Positions 17,158 through 24,028 are shown, counted from the stretch's first letter. The stretch: 24,415 nucleotides of DNA from Aerococcus viridans (GCF_002871935.1 NZ_PNHQ01000021.1:1-24415); one strand, 5' to 3'. The notes: a model not told the origin generated them from the sequence alone. Translations and numbers: made by a program.

Positions 17158-17173
17158 GGAATAACCTCCTTTA

Positions 17174-17518
17174 TTATTTCGTTGTTTTGGATACATGTAT
17201 AAAGTCACTATAATTTGCTTCAACGTCCTCAGACAAAGCCAAATAGCAACTCATTAATAACATTTGAGCAAGTTGACCTTGATCGGTAGAAAGAGCCTTG
17301 GTTAACTCAATATACAAGTAACCGCCATTTTCTTCATCGGCTTCAATAAGCGGTTCGATATTTGCCATTCGTGTAAGATTATTCACCGTTGATAAGACAA
17401 CTGCAGATACTCCAGCACAGACAATATCTTGCCCGTATTCTCCCGCAAAAGCGTGGCCAGAAACTTCTAAGCTAACAAATTGATCTTTCTCGTCAGTTTT
17501 AAAAATTGCTTGAATCAT
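17174..17518 (-). CDS. prp: Ribosomal-processing cysteine protease Prp
   Basis: Prp (YsxB family) cuts the N-terminal extension from L27, a step essential in S. aureus. The 114-residue product has the catalytic pair His22 (SGHA) and Cys34 in [12 protein letters not shown], matching the known positions. Its presence agrees with the LQFF|A site in the adjacent rpmA. The ATG at 17518 lacks a good ribosome binding site; the rplU stop is 15 bases upstream, so translation may depend on coupling to rplU, keeping the protease scarce compared with ribosomal proteins (inference). Confidence 0.95.
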   Translation of the reverse strand: MIQAIFKTDEKDQFVSLEVSGHAFAGEYGQDIVCAGVSAVVLSTVNNLTRMANIEPLIEADEENGGYLYIELTKALSTDQGQLAQMLLMSCYLALSEDVEANYSDFIHVSKTTK

Positions 17519-17535
17519 ATCATCACGGCTGATAA

Positions 17536-17844
17536 CTAGGCGTTGATTGAATCAATTACAACTTTAGTGTATGGTTGACGATGACCTTGCTTACGATGAG
17601 AGTCTTTCTTTGGTTTGTATTTGAAAGTAGTTACTTTCTTTTGACGACCTTGTTTTTCAACAGTTGCTTCAACAGTCGCACCTTCAACTAAAGGTGTTCC
17701 CACTTTCACATCGTCACCACCAACAAAGACTACTTGATCAAAAGTAACTTTATCTCCTGCTTCTGCATTTAATTTTTCAATGTAGATCGCTTGTCCAGCT
17801 TCAACTTTAACTTGTTTTCCACCAGTTTTAATAATTGCGTACAT
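17536..17844 (-). CDS. rplU: 50S ribosomal protein L21
   Basis: L21 binds 23S rRNA. From ATG 17844 the product is 102 residues, beginning [18 protein letters not shown] and ending with the basic [21 protein letters not shown] segment typical of the family. AGGAGG 8 bases upstream selects this start over the open frame to 17880. It is the first gene of the operon and is preceded by a structured leader and a good promoter. Confidence 0.98.
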   Translation of the reverse strand: MYAIIKTGGKQVKVEAGQAIYIEKLNAEAGDKVTFDQVVFVGGDDVKVGTPLVEGATVEATVEKQGRQKKVTTFKYKPKKDSHRKQGHRQPYTKVVIDSINA

Positions 17845-17954
17845 CTCACGCACCTCCTTATATAGACTTAGACTCGCCACGATACGTGGTCTTTCGACAC
17901 TTAAAATACGCTATCATGTGCGGTTGCAGTGTGGTGCTCACACTTTTTACAACA
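17845..17954 (-). promoter_or_regulatory. L21 leader (ribosomal protein autoregulatory RNA)
   Basis: About 110 bases of structured 5' UTR before rplU. It contains a perfect hairpin AGTGTG-AGCAC-CACACT (17928-17944), a second CCACG-TAT-CGTGG (17877-17889) and the intervening TCGAAAGACCACG. Position and hairpin layout fit the L21 leader family of low-GC Gram-positives. Recognition is by position and structure, without a covariance search. Confidence 0.7.
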
Positions 17955-17960
17955 TCATAT

Positions 17961-17989
17961 ATACTATCAAAATAACTTAAACTCGTCAA
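17961..17989 (-). promoter_or_regulatory. Promoter of rplU-prp-rpmA
   Basis: On the minus strand TTGACG (17989-17984), exactly 17 bases, then TAGTAT (17966-17961). Transcription would start near 17954. Confidence 0.8.
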
Positions 17990-18036
17990 GGAATTCATCA
18001 TAATTAAGTTAAAACAATGAACTGCATTATATTCTA

Positions 18037-18714
18037 CTATTTCGCAAAGTCAACCGATGACTCAATCCTTGTACCAATTTGTTTTCCAAATACAGTATCA
18101 TGAGTAACAATCAATATCGCTTTACCTTGTTCTCTAGCTAAGGTAGTGATCAAAGCCCCAATTTGATCAGCTGATTCTCTATCTAAAGCTGAAGTTGGTT
18201 CATCAAAACATAACACACTTGGATTCAACATTAGCGCTCTTGCAATCGCAATACGTTGTTTTTGTCCTCCAGATAAGGTCGAAGGATATACATCTGCCTT
18301 ATCAGAAAGCCCCACATCTGCTAATAATTTTTTTCCATCTTTAATCAGATCTGCTTTATTTTTAAGTCCTTGTGCCAATGGTGCTTCAATTAAGTTTTGG
18401 ATGACTGTTAAATTTGGAAATAATTGATAATCTTGAAAAACCATTCCCAACTCATTTTGATAAGCTCGTCGTTCGCTATTTGAACTGTAAACTGCTTTTG
18501 TACCGTTATCTTTCGATAATATCTTTCCATTAATTTCAATTGTACCACGGTCAGCTTCTTCAAGATTATTAATAATTCGCATAAATGTCGTTTTTCCTGT
18601 ACCTGAACGACCAAGCAGAATGACTACTTCACCTGGGTTAATTTCAAAATCATAGTCTTTAATTACCTGATTTTCTCTATAAGACTTGTTTAGTCCTGAT
18701 ACCTTTAATGACAT
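18037..18714 (-). CDS. Polar amino-acid ABC transporter, ATP-binding protein
   Basis: ATPase of a GlnQ/HisP-type importer, 225 residues. Walker A GRSGTGKTT, Q-loop in MVFQDYQLFPN, signature LSGGQKQR, Walker B VLCFDEPTSALD and H-loop VTHD are all present. It is about 15 residues shorter than typical GlnQ, at the C-terminus. The ATG at 18714 has GGGAGG 7 bases upstream. It lies 15 bases after the binding-protein/permease fusion and needs it to form a transporter. No clear terminator is seen between its stop and the rplU promoter. Confidence 0.95.
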   Translation of the reverse strand: MSLKVSGLNKSYRENQVIKDYDFEINPGEVVILLGRSGTGKTTFMRIINNLEEADRGTIEINGKILSKDNGTKAVYSSNSERRAYQNELGMVFQDYQLFPNLTVIQNLIEAPLAQGLKNKADLIKDGKKLLADVGLSDKADVYPSTLSGGQKQRIAIARALMLNPSVLCFDEPTSALDRESADQIGALITTLAREQGKAILIVTHDTVFGKQIGTRIESSVDFAK

Positions 18715-18729
18715 ATGATAACCTCCCTA

Positions 18730-20181
18730 TCACCATTTCAATTGATTTTCAAATTTACGTAATATATATGTTAAAACGGCCGTAATCACTAAGTAAATCG
18801 CTCCTGCAACTAAATATGGGACTAAGGACGCATAGGTATTCGCTGCAATATTTCCGGCTCTTAGTAGCTCCCCTAGCCCAATTACATATACTAATGAGGT
18901 ATCTTTAATTAGAGAAATCACTTCGTTACCGATTGACGGTAATACGATATTTACAACTTGTGGTAAGATAATTCTTCGAAATCCACGAATTTTACCAATT
19001 CCTAACACAGAGATACTCTCATATTGACCGTCTGGTACTGCAGAAATACCGCCTCTAAATATTTCTGCAAAATATGCCGCATAATTAACCACATAAGCGA
19101 GAATAGCAGCAGGAAATCTATCTAAAGCAATGCCTATATATGGTAAGCCGAAGAAGATAACCATTAATTGTAGCATCAATGGACTACCACGCATAATGAA
19201 AACATATGTTTCTATAATAGCTTGCAACCATTTAGGACCAAAAACACGTAATATTCCTATCAAGAATCCGACCGGTACAGATAGCACTAGTACAATTGCA
19301 AATAATAATAAGGTTAATTTCAAACCATTTAATAAAGATGGTAATACGGTTACCACAATATTAGATGAATTAGAAGATTGTGATTCTTCACCAAACCATT
19401 TGGCAAAAATTTCATCATAGGTACCATTTTCTTTTAGTTCCTCAATTCCGGCGTCAACTTGATTTTTTAATTCAATATCCGTTTTTCTAAAACCCACACC
19501 CATGGGTTCAATGGAGGTTTCATCTACAAAGTATTCATACTCATCTAATGTACCTTTTTGATTTAATGTATATCTAGAATAAATATCACCAGCATAGATT
19601 GCATCTACACGATCAGCATCAAGATCAGCGAAAACTTCATTATAAGAAGGATATAAAACTGGCTCATTTGCTAACTGGTCATACAAGTCATTTGGCCATT
19701 CTTGCATAAAAGTCAATGCTGTCGAACCTGATTGTGTCGCAATTGTCTTTCCAGCTAAATCTTCTAATGATTCAATTCCCGATCCACTTTTACTAATAAC
19801 CATTTGTCCTGACTCAATATAGGGCTTTGAGAATAATACCATTTCTTCTCGTTCTGCCGTAATTCCGTACCCATTCCAAATCATATCGATGTTACCAGAA
19901 TTTAGTTCTGTTTCTTTTATTGCCCAATCTATTGGTTGGAAATCTAAATGCCATCCATATAAATCTGCAACAGCATTAGCTAGATCGACATCAAATCCAA
20001 CCAATTCCCCTGAACCATCACGGAAGCCCATCGGTGCAAATGTATCATCTAAACCAATAGTATATGTTTCAACGTCAGGATCTTCAGTTGTTGCCTTCAC
20101 TTGTGTCATACCATTTGTAAATATCAGACCTAAAGATAAAATAATTGCTAATATCCTATTCTTAAATTTATATTTTTTCAT
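18730..20181 (-). CDS. Amino-acid ABC transporter, fused substrate-binding protein and permease
   Basis: A 483-residue fusion. A signal/anchor segment (about 10-30, with VKA before TTED) precedes a family 3 extracellular solute-binding domain (about 35-265: YTIGLDDTFAPMGFRD, LVGFDVDLANAV, IDMIWNGYGIT). Then comes a HisM/GlnP-type permease domain (about 275-483) with the MRGSPLMLQL motif and a cytoplasmic EAA-like loop around VLGIGKIRGFRRIILPQ. There is no lipobox Cys, as expected when the binding domain is tethered by fusion. The partner ATPase is the next gene. A T-box leader upstream indicates control by an uncharged tRNA; a histidine transporter is one reading, but the substrate is unproven. 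The ATG has GGAGGG 8 bases upstream. Confidence 0.92.
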   Translation of the reverse strand: MKKYKFKNRILAIILSLGLIFTNGMTQVKATTEDPDVETYTIGLDDTFAPMGFRDGSGELVGFDVDLANAVADLYGWHLDFQPIDWAIKETELNSGNIDMIWNGYGITAEREEMVLFSKPYIESGQMVISKSGSGIESLEDLAGKTIATQSGSTALTFMQEWPNDLYDQLANEPVLYPSYNEVFADLDADRVDAIYAGDIYSRYTLNQKGTLDEYEYFVDETSIEPMGVGFRKTDIELKNQVDAGIEELKENGTYDEIFAKWFGEESQSSNSSNIVVTVLPSLLNGLKLTLLLFAIVLVLSVPVGFLIGILRVFGPKWLQAIIETYVFIMRGSPLMLQLMVIFFGLPYIGIALDRFPAAILAYVVNYAAYFAEIFRGGISAVPDGQYESISVLGIGKIRGFRRIILPQVVNIVLPSIGNEVISLIKDTSLVYVIGLGELLRAGNIAANTYASLVPYLVAGAIYLVITAVLTYILRKFENQLKW

Positions 20182-20203
20182 TGCTTTTACCCTCCAATTA
20201 AAT

Positions 20204-20463
20204 AAAAAAACGCCCTTCTACACCAAACTACATTGGTATAAAAGGACGTGAAATAAACGTGGTTCCACCTTTTTTCATAGCAAACTCACGATTGCTATCT
20301 CTGTGTGTCAAAGATGACACTGTGATTAACGCTCACATACGAATTATCTTTAATAATTTGCTCTTGGGTGTGTAGATACGATTCTTATACCTATTCTCAA
20401 CTTAGCTAGGCTCTCTTTAATAAGTCAGTCGTAACCTCTTCCAATCAACACTTTTCATATTTT
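20204..20463 (-). promoter_or_regulatory. T-box leader of the amino-acid ABC transporter
   Basis: A complete T-box: the T-box sequence AGGTGGAACCACG (20270-20258), the stem I distal features AAAGAGAGCC and GTTGAGAA, a stem III hairpin ATAGCAA/TTGCTAT, and a terminator (ACGTCC... paired with ...GGGCGT, then T7 at 20210-20204). The best candidate specifier is CAC (20372-20370, His), because it is followed by A and lies 6 bases before GAGC, the same spacing as GGC in B. subtilis glyQS (recalled). CGU and UCU are alternatives. The base after TGG is A, which predicts a U discriminator and does not fit an ordinary tRNA-His. It explains the 320-base gap before the transporter. Confidence 0.92.
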
Positions 20464-20469
20464 AAACTT

Positions 20470-20498
20470 ATTATAATCATTTTATAATTTTTAATCAA
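20470..20498 (-). promoter_or_regulatory. Promoter of the T-box leader
   Basis: On the minus strand TTGATT (20498-20493), 17 bases, then TATAAT (20475-20470), directly after mreD. The transporter is thus transcribed separately from mreCD. Confidence 0.8.
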
Positions 20499-20501
20499 GT
20501 A

Positions 20502-21023
20502 TTATTTTTCAAACCAGATGACTAATTTTTGAATTAACCAAATAAAAATAAAACCTAAGAATGCATTAAATAGTAGCGATGGTATATAGTTTTGACTTAA
20601 AAAGTAATAATAAGAACTATTGTGAATATCAATTAGATAATACAAAGCATAAATGAAATGCGTATAACCCGTATATATAATCAATAACCATAGCCAAATT
20701 GTATAGAAATTCATTGGTAATTTTTTAATCACAACTCTAGTTAAAATAACAATCATAGGAAATAAAAATAAATTCACACCAAGGATTGAAGAATAGTAAG
20801 CATCATATACAAATCCGATTAAAATACTTACGAGAAAAATATTTGAATCATTCATCAAATAAACGGCTAATAAAGTTATTACGATAAGCGTAGACTGAGG
20901 ACTTATTTGAAAGTTCTCACTGCCTAAACTATAAGACAACATAGTCATCACGCTGCCATCTAGTAAAAGGATAAAAAAAACAAAGGTCGGTATCAAAAAA
21001 TTATTTTTAAAGAAATGTAACAT
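20502..21023 (-). CDS. mreD: Rod shape-determining protein MreD
   Basis: A small integral membrane protein of the elongation/peripheral wall synthesis complex. The 173 residues are almost entirely hydrophobic, with five or six predicted helices separated by short polar loops (for example around NDSNIF and FVYDAYYSS, the latter similar to the family GFxxD motif). The frame is open upstream into mreC, but AGGAGGG before ATG 21023 fixes the start. It begins 11 bases after the mreC stop. No minC or minD follows. Confidence 0.9.
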   Translation of the reverse strand: MLHFFKNNFLIPTFVFFILLLDGSVMTMLSYSLGSENFQISPQSTLIVITLLAVYLMNDSNIFLVSILIGFVYDAYYSSILGVNLFLFPMIVILTRVVIKKLPMNFYTIWLWLLIIYTGYTHFIYALYYLIDIHNSSYYYFLSQNYIPSLLFNAFLGFIFIWLIQKLVIWFEK

Positions 21024-21033
21024 ATTTACCCTC

Positions 21034-21939
21034 CTACTCTTGACTATCTGAAGAGACGGAAGATGTTTCACTAGCTTGGTCGTCACTATCACTTGAATTA
21101 TCATTCAACGTCATCACTACAAGCACTGTTCGAATGTCTTTAAAATCTGCACTAGGTTTAACTTTAACTGATTGAGACAAACCAAAATTATCGGATTTTG
21201 CTGAAGTAACTTCTCCAATAATTAATCCCTCAGGAGATACGCCTCCTAATCCACTAGTTGTAACAGTATTCCCTTTACTAATTTGTGTATCGTTAGGCAC
21301 TTGTTTTAAAATCAATTCTTGTGTCTTCTCATCATAGTCAGATAAAATCCCAGACACTATGCCATCATCAGTTTGGATGCTCACAGCAACATTCGTCATT
21401 TGATTATTTTCCGTAATTAATAATTGAACTTTTGAACTTGTTGCAGATACCTCTGTAATATGACCAACAAGTCCACTCTCTGTCATTACAGACATATTCT
21501 TTTCGATACCACTGTTGGATCCTACATCGATTGTAATTGAATCTAACCAAGTATCCGGTGATCTAGAAATAACAGAAGAAGCAATAACGTTTTTCCCAAC
21601 CAAAGAAGGTTGCAAATCTAGTAATGCTGACAATTCTTCATTTTCACTTTGTAGAATCTCATTTTGAGCTTCTAGTTCTTCAAGTGAAGAAATTTGACTT
21701 TTCAATCGTTGGTTTTCTTCATACGTATTCATTAAATCGTTAATTGAGTCTGTAAAGCGCATCATCGCATTTGTTGGTGTAGACACAAATCTACCTACAA
21801 CTGCGGTCACATCATTCACCCATAAAACTGGTTTGGGCATCTGTGATTGACTAAATATCGAGTAGGCAATCATACTGAATGAAGTGATGACACTAACAAG
21901 CAGGACAATTAATTTTTTATTCTCAAAAAATCGTCGCAA
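21034..21939 (-). CDS. mreC: Rod shape-determining protein MreC
   Basis: A bitopic membrane protein that organises the wall synthesis machinery outside the membrane. A basic N-terminus (RRFFENKK) is followed by one transmembrane helix (about LIVLLVSVITSFSMIAYSIF), a coiled coil (about residues 75-110, rich in E, L and Q) and the beta-rich MreC domain (SRSPDTWLDSITIDVGSNSGI, GLVGHITEV). A Ser/Asp-rich tail ends the protein. The likely start is TTG at 21939 with AAGGGA upstream, giving 301 residues; GTG at 21957 is possible but has no site. TATAAT at 21978-21973 with upstream TGT gives an extended -10. mreB is not adjacent; a tRNA cluster lies upstream instead. Confidence 0.93.
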   Translation of the reverse strand: MRRFFENKKLIVLLVSVITSFSMIAYSIFSQSQMPKPVLWVNDVTAVVGRFVSTPTNAMMRFTDSINDLMNTYEENQRLKSQISSLEELEAQNEILQSENEELSALLDLQPSLVGKNVIASSVISRSPDTWLDSITIDVGSNSGIEKNMSVMTESGLVGHITEVSATSSKVQLLITENNQMTNVAVSIQTDDGIVSGILSDYDEKTQELILKQVPNDTQISKGNTVTTSGLGGVSPEGLIIGEVTSAKSDNFGLSQSVKVKPSADFKDIRTVLVVMTLNDNSSDSDDQASETSSVSSDSQE

Positions 21940-21972
21940 TATTATCCATCCCTTCACTTACATATGGTATTT

Positions 21973-21981
21973 ATTATAACA
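21973..21981 (-). promoter_or_regulatory. mreC promoter -10
   Basis: On the minus strand TGTTATAAT is a perfect extended -10 about 35 bases before the TTG start. The -35 is weak. Confidence 0.6.
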
Positions 21982-22074
21982 AAGTCTAAAGTTAATTTGT
22001 AATGTTTATCCACGCAAATTTATTCTTAATATTTCTTTTAGGATAAGCTTAAGACAAAGATAATTTATCAAAGC

Positions 22075-22098
22075 AAAAAAGAGAAGCTTTCGCCTCCC
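22075..22098 (-). terminator. Terminator of the rRNA-tRNA operon
   Basis: GGGAGGC (22098-22092), a GAAA tetraloop and GCTTCTC (22087-22081), then TTTTTT on the minus strand. It closes the tRNA cluster 16 bases past the last tRNA-Glu. Confidence 0.9.
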
Positions 22099-22113
22099 TT
22101 TTACATAATATGA

Positions 22114-22185
22114 TGACCCGTACGGGACTCGAACCCGTGTTACCGCCGTGAAAGGGCGGTGTCTTAACCGCTTGACCAACGGGCC
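22114..22185 (-). tRNA. tRNA-Glu(TTC), copy 1
   Basis: Cloverleaf with anticodon TTC in CCC-TTTCACG-GG, acceptor GGCCCGT/ACGGGTC and discriminator A. No encoded CCA. Identical to the copy at 22572-22643. Confidence 0.97.
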
Positions 22186-22203
22186 AATATAAAAATATTA
22201 GAA

Positions 22204-22276
22204 TGGTCCGAGACAGATTTGAACTGCCGACACCTTGAGCTTCAATCAAGTGCTCTACCAACTGAGCTATCGGACC
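22204..22276 (-). tRNA. tRNA-Phe(GAA)
   Basis: Anticodon loop TTGAAGC between CTTGA and TCAAG; acceptor GGTCCGA/TCGGACC, discriminator A. No encoded CCA. Confidence 0.97.
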
Positions 22277-22284
22277 TAACCCAA

Positions 22285-22357
22285 CGGTCCCGACGGGAAT
22301 CGAACCCGCGATCTCCTCCGTGACAGGGAGGCGTGATAACCGCTACACTACGGGACC
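22285..22357 (-). tRNA. tRNA-Asp(GTC), copy 1
   Basis: Anticodon loop CTGTCAC between CCTCC and GGAGG; acceptor GGTCCCG/CGGGACC, discriminator G. Part of the duplicated block. Confidence 0.97.
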
Positions 22358-22363
22358 ATTCAA

Positions 22364-22436
22364 TTGCGGGAGTAGGACTCGAACCTACGACCTCCGGGTT
22401 ATGAGCCCGACGAGCTGCCAACTGCTCCATCCCGCG
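22364..22436 (-). tRNA. Initiator tRNA-fMet(CAT), copy 1
   Basis: Anticodon loop CTCATAA flanked by GGG/CCC base pairs, and a C1-A72 mismatch (CGCGGGA/TCCCGCA), both marks of the initiator. Discriminator A. Part of the duplicated block. Confidence 0.97.
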
Positions 22437-22451
22437 ATGTTAATAAGAATA

Positions 22452-22541
22452 AGGAGGATAAGGGATTCGAACCCTTGCACGCTTTTACACGCCTGACGGT
22501 TTTCAAGACCGTTCCCTTCAGCCGGACTTGGGTAATCCTCC
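22452..22541 (-). tRNA. tRNA-Ser(TGA), copy 1
   Basis: Class II tRNA with a long variable arm; anticodon loop CTTGAAA between ACGGT and ACCGT. Acceptor GGAGGAT/ATCCTCC is followed by T, so the discriminator is U, not the usual G. Confidence 0.96.
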
Positions 22542-22571
22542 AAAATTTTTAAAATTAGCTATATCAAGCTA

Positions 22572-22643
22572 TGACCCGTACGGGACTCGAACCCGTGTTA
22601 CCGCCGTGAAAGGGCGGTGTCTTAACCGCTTGACCAACGGGCC
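22572..22643 (-). tRNA. tRNA-Glu(TTC), copy 2
   Basis: Same sequence as the copy at 22114-22185, with different flanks beyond one or two bases. Confidence 0.97.
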
Positions 22644-22657
22644 AAAATATATAAAAG

Positions 22658-22745
22658 CGGAGAATAAGGGATTCGAACCCTTGCATCGCTTACGCGATCT
22701 AACGATTTAGCAAACCGTCCTCTTCAGCCTCTTGAGTAATTCTCC
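22658..22745 (-). tRNA. tRNA-Ser(GCT)
   Basis: Class II tRNA; anticodon loop TTGCTAA. Acceptor GGAGAAT/ATTCTCC with the normal discriminator G, in contrast to tRNA-Ser(TGA) in the same cluster. Confidence 0.96.
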
Positions 22746-22754
22746 AAATATCAA

Positions 22755-22828
22755 TGGGCCTGAATGGACTCGAACCATCGACCTCCCGCTTATCAGGCGG
22801 ACGCTCTAACCAGCTGAGCTACAGGCCC
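22755..22828 (-). tRNA. tRNA-Ile(GAT)
   Basis: Anticodon loop CTGATAA; acceptor GGGCCTG/CAGGCCC, discriminator A. It lies in the cluster and not in a 16S-23S spacer. Confidence 0.97.
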
Positions 22829-22841
22829 ATCATAATACTAA

Positions 22842-22912
22842 AGCGGGTGACGAGAATCGAACTCGCGACGATAGCTTGGAAGGCTATGGTTTTACCACTA
22901 AACTACACCCGC
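22842..22912 (-). tRNA. tRNA-Gly(TCC)
   Basis: Anticodon loop CTTCCAA between ATAGC and GCTAT; acceptor GCGGGTG/CACCCGC, discriminator U as usual for Gly. Confidence 0.97.
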
Positions 22913-22928
22913 ATATTATTTTAAATTA

Positions 22929-23001
22929 CGGTCCCGACGGGAATCGAACCCGCGATCTCCTCCGTGACAGGGAGGCGTGATAACCGCTACACTACGGGAC
23001 C
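22929..23001 (-). tRNA. tRNA-Asp(GTC), copy 2
   Basis: Identical to 22285-22357, including the spacer to the next gene. Confidence 0.97.
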
Positions 23002-23007
23002 ATTCAA

Positions 23008-23080
23008 TTGCGGGAGTAGGACTCGAACCTACGACCTCCGGGTTATGAGCCCGACGAGCTGCCAACTGCTCCATCCCGCG
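23008..23080 (-). tRNA. Initiator tRNA-fMet(CAT), copy 2
   Basis: Identical to 22364-22436, with the C1-A72 mismatch and G-C pairs flanking the anticodon loop. Confidence 0.97.
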
Positions 23081-23095
23081 ATGTTAATAAGAATA

Positions 23096-23185
23096 AGGAG
23101 GATAAGGGATTCGAACCCTTGCACGCTTTTACACGCCTGACGGTTTTCAAGACCGTTCCCTTCAGCCGGACTTGGGTAATCCTCC
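23096..23185 (-). tRNA. tRNA-Ser(TGA), copy 2
   Basis: Identical to 22452-22541, again with discriminator U. Confidence 0.96.
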
Positions 23186-23218
23186 GTGACAATATTTTCA
23201 TATAATCCCATACAAGGA

Positions 23219-23292
23219 TGGACCTTGTAGGACTCGAACCTACGACCGGACGGTTATGAGCCGTCTGCTCTAACCAACTGAGCTAAAGGTCC
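23219..23292 (-). tRNA. tRNA-Ile2(CAT), lysidine-modified type
   Basis: Anticodon loop CTCATAA between GACGG and CCGTC; acceptor GGACCTT/AAGGTCC, discriminator A. The body differs from the elongator Met next to it and matches what is recalled for tRNA-Ile(CAU), whose C34 TilS converts to lysidine to read AUA. The Met-Ile2-Ser-fMet-Asp order is as in B. subtilis trnB. Confidence 0.85.
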
Positions 23293-23307
23293 AAGTAATT
23301 TATATAA

Positions 23308-23381
23308 TAGCGGCGAAGGGGATCGAACCCATGACCTCCCGGGTATGAACCGGACGCTCTAGCCAGCTGAGCTACACCGCC
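23308..23381 (-). tRNA. tRNA-Met(CAT), elongator
   Basis: Anticodon loop TTCATAC; acceptor GGCGGTG/CGCCGCT with a G1-U72 wobble, discriminator A, as in the B. subtilis elongator (recalled). One T-stem mismatch is visible. Confidence 0.93.
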
Positions 23382-23406
23382 ATATTATATTATACATCTA
23401 ATTAAG

Positions 23407-23479
23407 TGGAGAATAGCGGGATCGAACCGCTGACCTCCTGCGTGCAAAGCAGGCGCTCTCCCAGCTGAGCTAATCCCCC
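23407..23479 (-). tRNA. tRNA-Ala(TGC)
   Basis: Anticodon loop TTTGCAC between CCTGC and GCAGG. The acceptor GGGGGAT/ATTCTCC includes two G-U wobbles; discriminator A. Confidence 0.97.
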
Positions 23480-23488
23480 AAATTAGAA

Positions 23489-23562
23489 TCGGGAAAACAG
23501 GATTCGAACCTGCGACCCCTTGGTCCCAAACCAAGTGCTCTACCAAGCTGAGCTATTTCCCG
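23489..23562 (-). tRNA. tRNA-Pro(TGG)
   Basis: Anticodon loop TTTGGGA between CTTGG and CCAAG; acceptor CGGGAAA/TTTCCCG, discriminator A. Confidence 0.97.
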
Positions 23563-23566
23563 CTCA

Positions 23567-23640
23567 TGCACCCAGCAGGATTCGAACCTGCAACCGCCTG
23601 ATTCGTAGTCAGGTACTCTATCCAGTTGAGCCATGGGTGC
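23567..23640 (-). tRNA. tRNA-Arg(ACG)
   Basis: Anticodon loop CTACGAA; A34 is expected to become inosine. Acceptor GCACCCA/TGGGTGC, discriminator A. Only four bases separate it from tRNA-Pro. Confidence 0.97.
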
Positions 23641-23650
23641 TAATATAAAA

Positions 23651-23735
23651 TGCCGAGGACCGGGGTCGAACCGGTACGAGGTTATCCCTCGCAGGATTTT
23701 AAGTCCTGTGCGTCTGCCTATTCCGCCACCCCGGC
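23651..23735 (-). tRNA. tRNA-Leu(TAA)
   Basis: Class II tRNA; anticodon loop CTTAAAA. Acceptor GCCGGGG/CCTCGGC, discriminator A. Confidence 0.97.
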
Positions 23736-23775
23736 ATATTATAAAATGTATTCATAAAATTGTCTTTACAGACAA

Positions 23776-23847
23776 AGCGGAAAACGGGGTTCGAACCCGC
23801 GACCCCCACCTTGGCAAGGTGGTGCTCTACCACTGAGCTATTTCCGC
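23776..23847 (-). tRNA. tRNA-Gly(GCC)
   Basis: Anticodon loop TTGCCAA between CCACC and GGTGG; acceptor GCGGAAA/TTTCCGC, discriminator U. Confidence 0.97.
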
Positions 23848-23861
23848 TTATTAAAATATAA

Positions 23862-23934
23862 TGCCGGCTAAAGGACTTGAACCCTCGACCCTCTGATTAC
23901 AAATCAGATGCTCTACCAACTGAGCTAAGCCGGC
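23862..23934 (-). tRNA. tRNA-Thr(TGT)
   Basis: Anticodon loop TTTGTAA between TCTGA and TCAGA; acceptor GCCGGCT/AGCCGGC, discriminator A. Confidence 0.97.
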
Positions 23935-23942
23935 TAATATAA

Positions 23943-24024
23943 TGCGGGTGAAGGGACTTGAACCCCCACGCCTTGCGGCGCCAGATCCTAAATCTGGTGC
24001 GTCTGCCAATTCCGCCACACCCGC
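23943..24024 (-). tRNA. tRNA-Leu(TAG)
   Basis: Class II tRNA; anticodon loop TTTAGGA between CCAGA and TCTGG. Acceptor GCGGGTG/CACCCGC, discriminator A. Confidence 0.97.
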
Positions 24025-24028
24025 ATAA

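Larger units (their letters stand above)
22284..22541. repeat. Direct repeat of the Ser(TGA)-fMet-Asp tRNA block, copy A
   Basis: 258 bases with three tRNA genes and their spacers, reading the same as 22928-23185 at every position I compared. Flanks differ immediately outside. Confidence 0.92.
22928..23185. repeat. Direct repeat of the Ser(TGA)-fMet-Asp tRNA block, copy B
   Basis: Second copy, 644 bases from the first. Spacers between the tRNAs are conserved too, which points to recent duplication or ongoing conversion. Confidence 0.92.

Noticed and set aside
23219..23292. Elongator tRNA-Met reading for the CAT tRNA
   Set aside because: The neighbouring 23308-23381 tRNA matches elongator Met better, and this body matches the lysidine-type Ile2; a TilS-recognition analysis would settle it.
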